Source: CAVVGB01 sp963747715
GTDB taxonomy: Bacteria > Actinomycetota > Thermoleophilia > Gaiellales > Gaiellaceae
Reading direction: 5' to 3'
DNA length: 64,000 nucleotides
Assembly (NCBI GenBank): GCA_963747715.1
Contig: CAVVGB010000009.1
Coordinates: forward strand, 550,711-614,710
The position numbers and the translations under genes are program-made. This document shows, piece by piece, positions 8,600 through 16,865 of this stretch. Below the pieces are notes generated by a model, which saw nothing but the letters and a program-made list of their open reading frames with translations, was not told the DNA's origin and did not search any database. Numbering within the stretch: position 1 is the first letter of the stretch; every line of letters starts with the position of its first letter.

Positions 8600-9349
8600 T
8601 CAGTTCTTGGGGCTTTTGGCCCTCTTCCTGGTCTGCGGCGCCGGGGGATGCTCAGGATCCGGAGCCGGCTCCGCCGGGGACGGGTCGGGCTCCGGCGTGG
8701 GCGGCGTGCCCTCGTCCGGCGGGGGCCACGGCTCCGGGACACGGGCCGGCTCGGGCGGCAGGGTCTCCAACCGCTCCGTCGGCGAGCCGCCGGCCTGCGC
8801 CCGCTGGACCCTCTCCTCCATCTCTCTCAGCATGGTGTCGATCTCGGCCTCCTTCTCGGTGATCCGCTGCGCGACGCCTTCGAGCTCGTCGCGTGCACCC
8901 TTCGTGCCCGCCTTGTCCTCGTGGTACACCGCCTGACCGAGACGCTGGAAGCCGCGCGTCCGTTCCGCCTCGAGCTCCGCTCGATCACGACGGGCGCGGA
9001 AGAGGTCGAGCTGGCCACGCGAGCGCGCGGCGACGGCTTCGCGCGTCGCGGAGAAGCGGGCCCGAAAGTTCCCCCACGCCCGCTGCGCAGCCCGGCGCTC
9101 CGCCTCTCGCTGAGACAGGAAGAGAAGCGCGGCCAGGAGGAGCACGACGAGCCCCCACGCCCATGCGCCGCCGGCGAGCAGGATGACCCCGCCGACGGCG
9201 ACGAGCCCCACGACGATGTGAAACGCCTCCGGCGGCCAGCGCCGGCGGTACTCCGGCGCCGTACCCTCGCCGGCGAGCGCGCGTCCGCACTCCGGGCAGA
9301 AGCGGCTTCCGGCCGGAACGGTCGTCCCGCAATGCGGGCAGTCAAGCAT
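8600..9349 (-). CDS. Zinc-ribbon membrane protein with coiled coil and Pro-rich tail
   Basis: The 249-residue protein begins with a zinc ribbon (MLDCPHCG..FCPECG, four Cys), then two closely spaced membrane helices (about 45-80), a long charged helical region (85-180) and a Pro/Glu-rich tail ending KRAKSPKN. The order suggests a membrane-anchored scaffold; no enzyme motif is seen. It overlaps the CcmI-like gene by 8 bp, so it is probably co-transcribed with the cytochrome c maturation genes. The stop codon lies in the loop of a hairpin (CCCCAAGAAC / GTTCTGGGG). Function unknown. Confidence 0.7.
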   Translation of the reverse strand: MLDCPHCGTTVPAGSRFCPECGRALAGEGTAPEYRRRWPPEAFHIVVGLVAVGGVILLAGGAWAWGLVVLLLAALLFLSQREAERRAAQRAWGNFRARFSATREAVAARSRGQLDLFRARRDRAELEAERTRGFQRLGQAVYHEDKAGTKGARDELEGVAQRITEKEAEIDTMLREMEERVQRAQAGGSPTERLETLPPEPARVPEPWPPPDEGTPPTPEPDPSPAEPAPDPEHPPAPQTRKRAKSPKN

Positions 9350-9689
9350 TCGCGCCCGCCTTTGGCTGCGCGTGCTCGCCGGCCGTCGCGCGAACGCTTG
9401 GCGCGTCGAGAGCTTCGAGCGCGGCAGCGGCTTGCCGCCGCAGCGGGACGACGAGCTCGCGGTAGTCGGCGTCCGAGATCTTCCCGGTGCGGTGATCGAA
9501 CTCGAGCTCCTTGAGCGCAGCGAGCGCGCGGTCTCGCTCTTCGACGAGCTCGAGCCGCCTGCGCTCGCTCTCGTCGTTTGCGGCGAGGCGATCGTTCTTC
9601 GCCTGCGGCTCGCGCAGGAAGGGGCGCGCGACGAACGCGACGCAGGCGACGGCCAGACAGGCGGCGAGAACGAGTGCGGCGACCTCCAT
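9342..9689 (-). CDS. CcmI/CcmH-like cytochrome c biogenesis membrane protein
   Basis: The start chosen is the ATG at 9689, 3 bp past the ccmF stop. The 115-residue protein has one N-terminal membrane helix (VAALVLAACLAVACVAFVA) followed by a coiled segment with ALKELEFDHRTGKISDADY, typical of the N-terminal part of CcmI/CycH. The C-terminal TPR domain of proteobacterial CcmI is absent. In the Ccm system this piece presents apocytochrome or holds the ligation complex. Its place directly after ccmF supports the call. Confidence 0.7.
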   Translation of the reverse strand: MEVAALVLAACLAVACVAFVARPFLREPQAKNDRLAANDESERRRLELVEERDRALAALKELEFDHRTGKISDADYRELVVPLRRQAAAALEALDAPSVRATAGEHAQPKAGANA

Positions 9690-9691
9690 CG

Positions 9692-11690
9692 TTACGCGGG
9701 CGTGTACCCGGGCGCGTACGGGCCGAAGCGGCGCGCAAGGCGGGCCTGCTCGCGCGCATCGGGCCACATGACGACGACCGACCCGAGCAGGAACACGAGC
9801 CCAGCCAGCCAGATGAGGTTAACGAGCGGGTTGACGAGCACCCGGAGGAAAACGGAGCCGTCACCGTAGAAGCGGTCGGCGATGACGAAGAGGTCTTCGG
9901 CGCGCAGCCAGTCCGAGCGGATCGCGACTTCGTTGGACGTCTGCTGCTCGGCCAGGTACCGGTTCTTCCCCGCTGCGACCGCGCCCAGACCGTCGTCGCC
10001 GCGCGCGACGTCGAGGCGGGCACGCATTTCGAGCGCGTTCGCCCCACGATGCTGGTCGCTGCCGAGATACGTGACGGTGTAGTCGCCCACCCGAATCGAC
10101 TCGCCGGGCTGGAGCCCGCGCCGAGCTCTCCGAGGCGAACGCCCCGATGCCGACGGCACCGATGAGGAGTAAGATCACGGAGGCGTGCACGACGTAGCCG
10201 CCGTAGCGGCGGCGGTTCCGCCCGATCAGGCTCGTGAACGCGCCGAGCCAGCTGCCGCCCGAGAGCGACCGGCGCGCGCGCGTCCCGCGTGCGAACTCGA
10301 GGACGATCGCCGCGAGGACGAACGCGGCGAACGTGTACCCGATCAGGCCGGCGGCGCTCGAGCCAGCGCCCGCGACGAGCAGCGCAACGCCGGTGACGAG
10401 CGCAACCGCAGCGGGCCAGACGAGCGCCGCGCCGAGCGCGCGCAGCGACGCGCGCCGCCATGCGATCAGCGGGCCGATGCCCATGAGCAGGACGAGCGGG
10501 AGGCCGAACGCAAGGGCGAAGAAGTCGTAGTACGGCGGCCCCACCGTGACCGGCAGCCCGCGCACCGCCTCGGACAGGATCGGGTAGACGACGCCCCAGA
10601 GGATCGTGAGCGCGAATGCGACCAGGAAGAGGTTGTTGTAGAGGAAGGCTGCCTCGCGCGAGACGAGGGACTCGAGTCGCGTGCGCGTGCGTAGAGACGG
10701 CAGGCGCCACAGGATCAGCGCGGTCGACGCCGTCGCCACGACGGCGATGAACCCGAGGAACCAGGGTCCGATCGCAGACTGCGTGAAGCTGTGGATCGAG
10801 TTGACGACGCCGCTCCTCGTCAGGAACGTGCCGAAGAGCGACAGCCCGAACGCGAGCGCGACGAGCACGACGTTCCAGACGCGCAGCATGTCCTTCTTCT
10901 CCTGGACCATCACGGAGTGCAGGAACGCCGTCGCAACGAGCCACGGCATGAGCGCGGCGTTCTCGACGGGGTCCCACGCGTACCAGCCGCCCCAGCCGAC
11001 CTCCTCGTACGCCCACTTGGCGCCGAGCAGGATGCCGACGCCGAGGAACGTCCACGCCATGAGCGTCCAGCGGCGCGTCGCGACGATCCAGCGCTCGTCC
11101 GTGACGCGCGACGCAAGGGCGGCCATGGCGAACGCGAACGGGATGGTGAGCCCCACGTAGCCGAGGTAGAGCAGCGGCGGGTGCGCGAGCATGTACGGGT
11201 TCTGCAGGCTCGGGTTGAGCCCGTTGCCGTCCGCCGGAGCCGCCTGCATCGCGAACGGGGACGCGATGAAGACGAGCAGCAGCGCGAAGAACGTCGCGAC
11301 CGCGGCGAGCACCGGGACCGTCCACGGCAGGACGTCGCGAACGAGCCGCCGGTTGAGCGCGAGCGCCGCCGAGCCGACGCCGGTGAGGACGAGCAGCCAG
11401 AGAAGGAGCGAGCCGGCCTGGCCGCTCCAGAACGCGGCGAGTGTGTAGCCGAGCGGCAGCTCCCTGCTCGTCGAGCGGGCGACGTACTCGAACGAGAAGT
11501 CGCGGCTTGCCAGAGCGCCCAGCAGGACCGCCGAGGCGACCGCCGTTGCGCCGAAGGCGGCGAGCAGGGCGTTGACGGCCGATTCGTGCAGCCGCCGGCG
11601 ACGGCGGAGCGCGGCGTAGGCGCCCGCGCCGAGGGCGTACAGGATCAGCCCGAGAGCGACGACGAGCGCGGCTCGACCGAGCTCGGGCAC
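9692..11690 (-). CDS. ccmF: Heme lyase subunit CcmF (frameshifted)
   Basis: A polytopic membrane protein of about 660 residues, the usual CcmF length. It carries the periplasmic tryptophan-rich WWD-type motif WGGWYAWDPVENA and the conserved NPYMLAHPPLLYLGYVG segment, both involved in heme handling. It joins heme from CcmE to apocytochrome c. The frame shifts by one extra base near 10117, after GAFASESS; the C-terminal part then reads LQPGESIRVGDYTV, QTSNEVAIRSDWLRAEDLF and a last membrane helix. All conserved regions are intact on both sides, so the shift is probably an error. It follows ccmE by 1 bp. Confidence 0.88.
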
Positions 11691-11691
11691 G

Positions 11692-12084
11692 CTAGCTCCC
11701 GGTCGGCGCGTACTTCGACGGGCACTTCGTCACGAGCGAGTCGGGCTCGGCGACGAACACACCGTTGCGCAGCTCGCCGCGCATGTACACCTGACGGCCG
11801 GCCTGGAACAGGTCCGGGACCGAGCCCCGGTAGACCACGGCCACCGTCTCGCTCCCGTCGATGTCGCGCAGGCGGAAGCGCATGCCGTCCCCGCGGGGAT
11901 CGCCGCTCACGGGGCCGACGACGTTGCCGGCGAGGCTGACCTTGCCGGAGTGGTCGGCGAGCTCGCTCGGGCGCAGCGAAGGCGTCGCCCCGCCCGCGAA
12001 GCTCGTGTACAGCAGGAAGACGGCCAATACGGCCGCCACCGAGAGCGCGATGACGAGGCGCGCGGGATTGCGCCGTCGGGCCAC
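11692..12084 (-). CDS. ccmE: Heme chaperone CcmE, CxxxY type
   Basis: The 130-residue protein has an N-terminal membrane anchor (ARLVIALSVAAVLAVFLLY) and an OB-fold domain with FRLRDIDGSETVAVVYRGSVPDLF and VYMRGELRNGVFVA. CcmE binds heme covalently and passes it to CcmF. In the classical protein the heme ligand is the His of an HxxxY motif; here the C-terminal motif is CPSKY (Cys121, Tyr125), the CxxxY variant known from archaea and some sulfate reducers. GTG start. It is directly upstream of ccmF. Confidence 0.88.
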   Translation of the reverse strand: MARRRNPARLVIALSVAAVLAVFLLYTSFAGGATPSLRPSELADHSGKVSLAGNVVGPVSGDPRGDGMRFRLRDIDGSETVAVVYRGSVPDLFQAGRQVYMRGELRNGVFVAEPDSLVTKCPSKYAPTGS

Positions 12085-12112
12085 GGCCCGATCTTACCGA
12101 GGGAGATTCCGC

Positions 12113-12352
12113 CTAATCCGGGAGAGCAGCCGGCTTCCGCGCCGGGATCTTGTACCCGTGGTCGCGGCAGAGGGAGCCGGGCGCGTCCTCGGTGAGGGCG
12201 TCGCAGTAGCCCTTGCCGTACGCGGCGCGGAGGAAGGCGGCCACGACGTCCAGATTCCACTCATTGACGCCGCAGGCCTCGCTCCAGAGGTCGGCGAGCC
12301 GGAGGTCGATGTCGAGCTCGAGGAGCTCGATGCGGGTGGGGCGCTTGGCCAT
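12113..12352 (-). CDS. Conserved hypothetical protein (79 aa)
   Basis: A small acidic, soluble protein: an Asp/Glu-rich first half (RIELLELDIDLRLADLWSEACGV), a helical middle (NLDVVAAFLRAAYGKGYCDAL) and a basic end. The segment beginning AAYGKGYCDAL, with a further Cys in SLCRDHGY, may bind a ligand, but no motif is certain. It lies 28 bp upstream of ccmE on the same strand and 42 bp from a divergent TIM-barrel gene, so the shared gap holds both promoters. Family not recognised. Confidence 0.6.
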   Translation of the reverse strand: MAKRPTRIELLELDIDLRLADLWSEACGVNEWNLDVVAAFLRAAYGKGYCDALTEDAPGSLCRDHGYKIPARKPAALPD

Positions 12353-12394
12353 GGGCTGAGGGTACGACCGGGATCGGACGGTACTCTGGGCCCC

Positions 12395-13234
12395 GTGGCG
12401 ACCATCCGTTTCGGCCCCGCCCGCGTGCCTTCGCGGGAGACGCCGGAGAGGGCCGTCGAGATCCTCGTCGAGCGCGGCTACGACGCCTGTGAGATCGATT
12501 TCGAGGGTGGCTTCTGGATGGACTACCCCTGGGCGGAGCGCTTCGGCGAGCTGGCCCAGAAGGCGGCGATCGCTCTGTCAGTCCACGCGCCCATCGCAGG
12601 CTTCATGGGCCACGTCGAGCGCGACAAGAAGCAGCGGATGGCGGTGGGGATGCTCGACCACTCTGCCGGCGTCGCCGTGGCCTGCGGCGCAGAGCTCGTC
12701 GTCTTCCACCCCGGCTTTCTGCTCGGGCGCACGCGCGAGGACGCCATCGCCGCCGTCGTCGAGCAGCTTGCCGAGCTGCGCGAGCGGCTCGAAGGAAAGG
12801 GCCGGGCGGTGCCGTTCGGCATCGAGATCATGGGCCGGGTGCGGGAGCTCGGCACCGCGGAGGACGTCTTCGCCATCTCGGCGCAGCTCGGCTGGGTCCG
12901 CCCCGTGCTCGACTTCGCTCACCTGCACGCCGTCACAGATGGCGCGTTCGTCGAGGCCGAGGCGTTCGCCGGCGTGCTCGAGGTGGCCGATTCGATTCTC
13001 GAGCCCGGCGCGCCGTTCCACGTTCACTTCTCCGACATCGCCTACGCCAACCGCAACGAGACGAAGCACCTCCCGTACGGGGAGGGCACGCTGCGAGCAG
13101 AGCCGCTGCGCGATGCGCTGGCCCGGTTCGAGCGCCCGGCGACGGTCATCTCAGAGTCGCCGGGTGAGGAGAGCCATCAGGCCGTCAAGGCGATCCTGGT
13201 CGGGTCCCGGCAACGGCCCACGCGCGTGCGCTGA
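12395..13234 (+). CDS. TIM-barrel endonuclease IV / sugar-phosphate isomerase family protein
   Basis: From a GTG start the 279-residue protein reads as an AP-endonuclease-2-type TIM barrel: LSVHAPIAGF, ELVVFHPGFLLGR, FGIEIMGR, VLDFAHLHA, FHVHFSDI and SESPGEE lie on successive strands and supply the His/Glu/Asp metal ligands expected for the trinuclear zinc site. The closest pattern is archaeal/actinobacterial endonuclease IV (apurinic-site repair); sugar isomerases share the fold, so a repair role is likely but not proven. Its 3' end overlaps the convergent methyltransferase by 50 bp. Confidence 0.7.
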   Translation: MATIRFGPARVPSRETPERAVEILVERGYDACEIDFEGGFWMDYPWAERFGELAQKAAIALSVHAPIAGFMGHVERDKKQRMAVGMLDHSAGVAVACGAELVVFHPGFLLGRTREDAIAAVVEQLAELRERLEGKGRAVPFGIEIMGRVRELGTAEDVFAISAQLGWVRPVLDFAHLHAVTDGAFVEAEAFAGVLEVADSILEPGAPFHVHFSDIAYANRNETKHLPYGEGTLRAEPLRDALARFERPATVISESPGEESHQAVKAILVGSRQRPTRVR

Positions 13235-13983
13235 GCTCGAACGGCTCGTCTCCTACGCCGAGGCGGTGCTGGAAGGCGTCGTGCAGCTTCACCCGGGCCT
13301 CGTCGTCCAGCGACTTGGTGAACGCCCCGGCGGGACCGACGCCGGCCGGAAGCGGCGCCCACAGGTCTTCGAAGCCCGAGTAGGACGCCTGTGCGAGCAG
13401 CGGCGCAGTACGCACGTCGGCGACCCGCCGCAGAGCTCCAAAGGTCACTGAGCTCGTCCGGCGAGCCGAAGCGGAGAAACGCTTCGTCGGACTCGGCAGC
13501 CCGTTCGGCGTCCACCTCGTGCGCGGCGCCCCAGAACGCGCGGAGGAGCGGCATCTCGCCGGCGTAGTCCCACACGCACGCGGCAACCACCCCGCCGGGC
13601 CGGGTCACCCGCGTCATCTCCGCGACGCCTTGCTCCGCATCCGCCATGAAGTTCACGACGAGTTGCGAGAGGGCCACGTCGAACGCGGCATCGGGGAACG
13701 GCAAGCGCTCAGCGGTTCCAGTGACGACCTCGGCGCCGGGAACACGCCGACGGCACGCCTCGGCGAACGGCTCGGAGGGATCGACGGCCGCGACGTTCCC
13801 CGCGCCGAGTTGCTCCGCGAGCGCCGCGGTCAGCAAACCGGTACCGCAGCCGACGTCGAGAGCGCGCATCCCGGGCTCGACGCCGGCGAACCGAATCAGC
13901 GAAGCGGCGAGCGAAGGCCCGTAGCGGCCCATGTAGCGGTCGTAGACATCCGCCGCCATCAGAAACATCTCCGCGCCGGGCAT
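13185..13983 (-). CDS. Class I SAM-dependent methyltransferase (frameshifted)
   Basis: The ATG at 13983 begins MPGAEMFLMAADVYDRYMGRYG, common in UbiE/MenG-like methyltransferases. Motif I is ALDVGCGTGLL, motif II VAAVDPSEPF, and AERLPFPDAAFDVALSQLVVNF follows. Near 13435 one extra base shifts the frame; the C-terminus then continues as RRVADVRTAPLL and SGFEDLWAPLPAGVGP. About 265 residues when joined. Substrate cannot be predicted. It converges on the endonuclease IV-like gene and overlaps it by 50 bp. Confidence 0.75.
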
Positions 13984-14015
13984 CGCGCGGGCCAGCCTAA
14001 TAGGATCCGGGAGTC

Positions 14016-14243
14016 GTGGGCTTGTTCGATCGCGATCGCGACGAAGTCGCAACCGCGCGAGACGACGACCGCGGTCTCGGCTCGGCGTTCAGCCGCATCG
14101 TCGCGACGGGCGGCATCATCGGAGCCGGAACGGGGGCCGCCGCGATCATGGGCTCGCAGGACGTCGACGCCTGGATCATCGGGATCGTCGTGTCGGGACT
14201 CTCTGTCCTGCTCGCGGCGATCGTCTGGAGCCGGAACGCTTAA
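14016..14243 (+). CDS. Small two-helix membrane protein
   Basis: A GTG start gives 75 residues: a charged N-terminal 25, then two hydrophobic stretches (IVATGGIIGAGTGAAAIM and WIIGIVVSGLSVLLAAIVW). The Gly-rich first helix suggests close packing. It starts 32 bp from the divergent methyltransferase gene and ends next to the convergent monothiol glutaredoxin. No family is recognised. Confidence 0.55.
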   Translation: MGLFDRDRDEVATARDDDRGLGSAFSRIVATGGIIGAGTGAAAIMGSQDVDAWIIGIVVSGLSVLLAAIVWSRNA

Positions 14244-14246
14244 CGG

Positions 14247-14612
14247 CTAGGCGCTGACGGCGACAGTCTTTTCCGCGCCGGTCTGCCGCCACGAATCGCC
14301 GAGCTTCTCGTTCAGCTTCGCCTCGAGCTCGCCGTTGGCCGCGAGCTCCTCGACGATGTCGGCACCGCCGATCAGCTCCCCGCCGATGAAGATCTGCGGA
14401 ATCGTCGGCCAGCTCGTCAGCGCGGACAGCTCCTGACGGATCGCGGGGTCCGGCAGCACGTCGACCGCGGTGAACGACGCTCCTACGGAGCGGAGCGCGT
14501 GCATGGCACGGAGCGAGTTCCCGCAGGCTGCCCGCTCGTGCGTCCCCTTGACGAAAGCGACCACGGGCTCCGACTCGATGGTCGTCTGAATCTGGTCCCG
14601 CAGCTGGCTCAT
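14247..14612 (-). CDS. Monothiol glutaredoxin, Grx4 family (CGNS active site)
   Basis: The 121-residue protein has the Grx4 layout: VVAFVKGTHERAACGNS at the active site, the DVLPDPAIRQEL helix, the cis-Pro segment WPTIPQIFIGGELIGGADI and the following glutathione-binding loop. Grx4 proteins dimerise around a [2Fe-2S] cluster and transfer it to targets. The active-site motif is CGNS rather than CGFS. It overlaps the bolA-like gene by 4 bp, the classical Grx4-BolA partnership in iron-sulfur handling. Confidence 0.88.
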   Translation of the reverse strand: MSQLRDQIQTTIESEPVVAFVKGTHERAACGNSLRAMHALRSVGASFTAVDVLPDPAIRQELSALTSWPTIPQIFIGGELIGGADIVEELAANGELEAKLNEKLGDSWRQTGAEKTVAVSA

Positions 14613-14839
14613 GTGGCTCCTCTCGTCGTGATTCGAAGCTCGTGGATGCTGCCGTCGTCGAGCGGCGCCGCGAGGGCGTCGTACACGAGGCGATGCTGGT
14701 CGACGAGCGCGAGGTCGCGGAAGCGCGGGCTCACGACCGTCACGTGAAAGTGGTCGCCGCCGCCGGTGCGATCGATCACCGACACCTCACTCGCATCGGG
14801 AAACGCGTCGCGCAGGAGATCCTCGAGTCGCGCACTCAT
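14609..14839 (-). CDS. BolA/IbaG family protein
   Basis: Start chosen at the ATG 14839 (MSARLEDLLRDAFPDA). The 76-residue protein matches BolA: VSVIDRTGGGDHFHVTVVSPRF (with the conserved His), RHRLVYDAL-type helix (DQHRLVYDALAAPL) and a final strand IHELRITT. BolA proteins form heterodimers with Grx4 around a shared [2Fe-2S] cluster; the gene here overlaps the grx start by 4 bp. The short length fits the IbaG subgroup. Confidence 0.88.
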   Translation of the reverse strand: MSARLEDLLRDAFPDASEVSVIDRTGGGDHFHVTVVSPRFRDLALVDQHRLVYDALAAPLDDGSIHELRITTRGAT

Positions 14840-14874
14840 CGGCTTCGACCTTACCACCCGCTAAGCTGAGCTCC

Positions 14875-15696
14875 GTGCGGGGTCTCGTCGCAATGCTGCT
14901 TGCCGCCACGGCGCTCGTCTCCCTTCCAGCCGCCTCGGCCGCGATCGACGGTGACCGAGCGAAGCAATTCGCCGGCCGCATCGCGGACCTCGGCAAGAGC
15001 CGCGTGGCCGGGAGCGGCAAGGAGTTTCAAGCGTCGGCGATGGTCAAGAGGAAGTTCACGAGCTTCGGCTACGAGACAACGCGCCAGACGTTTCCTCTTC
15101 CCAACGGCGACACGTCGCGGAACGTGATCGGGCGGACACCCGGAACGCTCCGCGTGGTGATCGTCGGGCACATGGACGGCGTGTGGAACACGAGGGCCGC
15201 GAACGACAACGGTTCGGGCACGGCCGGCGTCGTCGAGGTCGCCCGCGAGCTTGCCGGCGAGCAAGGTGTTCTCGTCGCCGCTCTCGGCGCCGAGGAAAGA
15301 CATGTCACCGGCTCCTCCCTGCATCTCGGCTCGGACAAGCTCGTCCGGAGCCTGAGCGCCGCCGAGCGCGACTCGATTCGTCTCGTGGTGTCGCTCGACA
15401 TGATCGCCGTGGGCACCGTGCTGAACGTCCGCGGGCTCGAATCGAGCCCCAACCGCTCCGCGCGCAAGCTCATCAACGCGGCCGAAAGGATCGGCTATCG
15501 CGTCAGCTATCTGCAGGATCCCGGCGTGTCGGACCATGCCGAGTTCACGCGCGCCGGTGTGCCGGCGACGCTCCTCACGTGGCGATGGGACGCCTGCTGG
15601 CACGAGCCGTGCGACGAGGCCCACCGCCTGGTGCCGAAGAAGCTCAAGAAGGCGTCGCGCCTTGCGCTCGTCGCCGCCCGCGAAGTCCTGAACTAA
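14875..15696 (+). CDS. Secreted M28-family zinc aminopeptidase
   Basis: GTG start, signal peptide (residues 1-23, ending in SAA). The catalytic domain has the M28 zinc ligands: VIVGHMDGVW (His and Asp), ANDNGSGTAG (bridging Asp), LGAEERHVTG (catalytic Glu and zinc Glu), SLDMIAVG and a C-terminal DEAHRL His. It would release N-terminal amino acids outside the membrane. The gene starts 35 bp from the divergent Grx4-BolA pair. At 273 residues it lacks any PA insert and is a minimal member. Confidence 0.8.
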   Translation: MRGLVAMLLAATALVSLPAASAAIDGDRAKQFAGRIADLGKSRVAGSGKEFQASAMVKRKFTSFGYETTRQTFPLPNGDTSRNVIGRTPGTLRVVIVGHMDGVWNTRAANDNGSGTAGVVEVARELAGEQGVLVAALGAEERHVTGSSLHLGSDKLVRSLSAAERDSIRLVVSLDMIAVGTVLNVRGLESSPNRSARKLINAAERIGYRVSYLQDPGVSDHAEFTRAGVPATLLTWRWDACWHEPCDEAHRLVPKKLKKASRLALVAAREVLN

Positions 15697-15703
15697 CTCG
15701 GGC

Positions 15704-15871
15704 CTACCGGATGTGGAGTTCGATCCCGAGCAGGACGAGGGGCCAGAGCAGCACGGCCAAGAGCGCAGAGATGATCTGCTTGATGTTGTCCAGGTTCTCG
15801 AAGTAGTCGCGTGCCACGGCGACGAGCACGCCGATGACGAGGTACACCAAGGCGACGACGTTGATCCGCAC
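15704..15871 (-). CDS. Small two-helix membrane protein
   Basis: A 55-residue open frame from a GTG at 15871. The sequence is strongly membrane-like: VVALVYLVIGVLVAVARDY, a short polar turn (FENLDNIKQ), then IISALLAVLLWPLVLLGI, ending in ELHIR. The gene lies 2 bp downstream of the conserved hypothetical 15874-16140, so both are probably one transcript. Homologous short proteins are common in related actinobacteria; function unknown. Confidence 0.55.
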   Translation of the reverse strand: MRINVVALVYLVIGVLVAVARDYFENLDNIKQIISALLAVLLWPLVLLGIELHIR

Positions 15872-15873
15872 CG

Positions 15874-16140
15874 CTATTCGATCGTGAGGTTATTGAAGAT
15901 GACGACCTTGCGCTCGAGATCGAACATCGCGCTGTCCGCCCGCTTGAAGAGCTTCAGGAGGACCTCGGCGTCGTCGGCCGTCGGGCGGAGGACGTATTCG
16001 TCGGCACCGTTGTCGAGGATCAACTGCAGCGTGAACGCCCCGTCGCCGCCGCGGTCCTGCTCGGTCCAGGACGCCTGGACGTGGGTGACCTGCCGAACCT
16101 GGATCTGCTCCTCGGTCCGCTGCTCGCTTCCTTCCGCCAC
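15874..16140 (-). CDS. Conserved hypothetical protein (88 aa)
   Basis: The frame is open much further upstream, but only the last 88 residues look coding; the start used is the GTG at 16140. The product reads VTHVQASWTEQDRG, FTLQLILDNGADEYVLRPTADDAEVLLKLFKRA and VFDLE-type ending (MFDLERKVVIFNNLTIE). The alternating strands and a central helix suggest a small alpha/beta binding protein. It precedes a two-helix membrane protein by 2 bp. No family name is known to me. Confidence 0.6.
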   Translation of the reverse strand: MAEGSEQRTEEQIQVRQVTHVQASWTEQDRGGDGAFTLQLILDNGADEYVLRPTADDAEVLLKLFKRADSAMFDLERKVVIFNNLTIE

Positions 16141-16226
16141 GAAGGGATAGCTACCCGGTCGGGACCGCAAAAAACCCAGCGGCACCGCACAGGCCCGCGA
16201 AACCCGTCGCTTGCGGGGAGTTTTAA

Positions 16227-16544
16227 CTACGCGTCGGTGCCGAACGCGTGCGTGGCTAGCAGTATCAGGGGAAGACCGAGGAGTGGTACGACCAGGGCAA
16301 CCTTGAATGCTCGCTCGCGCCCCGTGAAAAGGGCAAGCGCCGGAAGAGCGATTGCCGCCGTAACGTCGATCAGTATCGCGATCAGCGCAGCCTCCATTCC
16401 TCCTCCATTGCAGTAGCCGTCTGATCCAAACGAGCCATCGTCCTCGCAGAGGCCCGCGCTGACGAGGATCGCGGCAATGAACCCACCTGCAAAAGTCAGG
16501 GCCGCAGAAACAACCCACAAAGCGGCTCTTGTTCTCGCTCTCAC
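16227..16544 (-). CDS. Small polytopic membrane protein
   Basis: The 105-residue protein has about three hydrophobic helices (residues 8-30, 50-72 and 80-98) and a Gly/Asp/Cys-rich loop (LCEDDGSFGSDGYCNGGG) between the first two, probably extracytoplasmic with a possible Cys-Cys bridge. It ends with THAFGTDA. No family is recognised. It is upstream of the gene at 15874-16140 on the same strand, 86 bp away. Confidence 0.55.
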   Translation of the reverse strand: MRARTRAALWVVSAALTFAGGFIAAILVSAGLCEDDGSFGSDGYCNGGGMEAALIAILIDVTAAIALPALALFTGRERAFKVALVVPLLGLPLILLATHAFGTDA

Positions 16545-16624
16545 GCCACGATGTCTTCGGCCCTAAAGAGGCCGTCCTTGAGAACAAGCGGAGCGGTGAC
16601 CCGTTGCGTGGGCGGCAGTTTCTA

Positions 16625-16663
16625 GGAGCGGACGAGGGGGCTCGAACCCGCGACCCTCAGCTT
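16625..16663. repeat. 39-bp copy of the tRNA-Gly 3' end (candidate attachment site)
   Basis: Bases 16625-16663 match 18142-18180, the 3' half of the tRNA-Gly gene including the T-arm and acceptor strand, with one mismatch and in the same orientation. The similarity stops inside the anticodon arm, as expected for an att-type duplication rather than a full tRNA pseudogene. The segment between the two copies is about 1.5 kb. From 16664 to 16865 there is no gene and no other visible structure. Confidence 0.55.
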
Positions 16664-16865
16664 TGGCGTCGCGGCCGGACCGTACAACGACGGACGGGGT
16701 GGTTGGTACTTTCGAGCGCGAGGAGTGCCGGCTATCGAGCGCACGGGACCCGGGCGGCCCATGCAACGCTGCCAGCCCGAAGCAGTTGCTCCTCCAACTG
16801 CAGCTCGAAGCGCGCAAACTGATCGCGACCGTACTGCGCGGCCAGACCTCGCGTAGTTTGTCCGA

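Noticed and set aside
8827..11325. A very long minus-strand open frame of over 800 codons in another frame of ccmF
   Set aside because: It is Arg/Ala/Pro-rich, has no recognisable domain and runs through ccmF in the wrong frame. Such frames are common in this very GC-rich DNA.
16625..16663. A second, partial tRNA gene
   Set aside because: Only the 3' half is present; the D-arm and 5' acceptor strand are missing. It is more simply a duplicated tRNA end.
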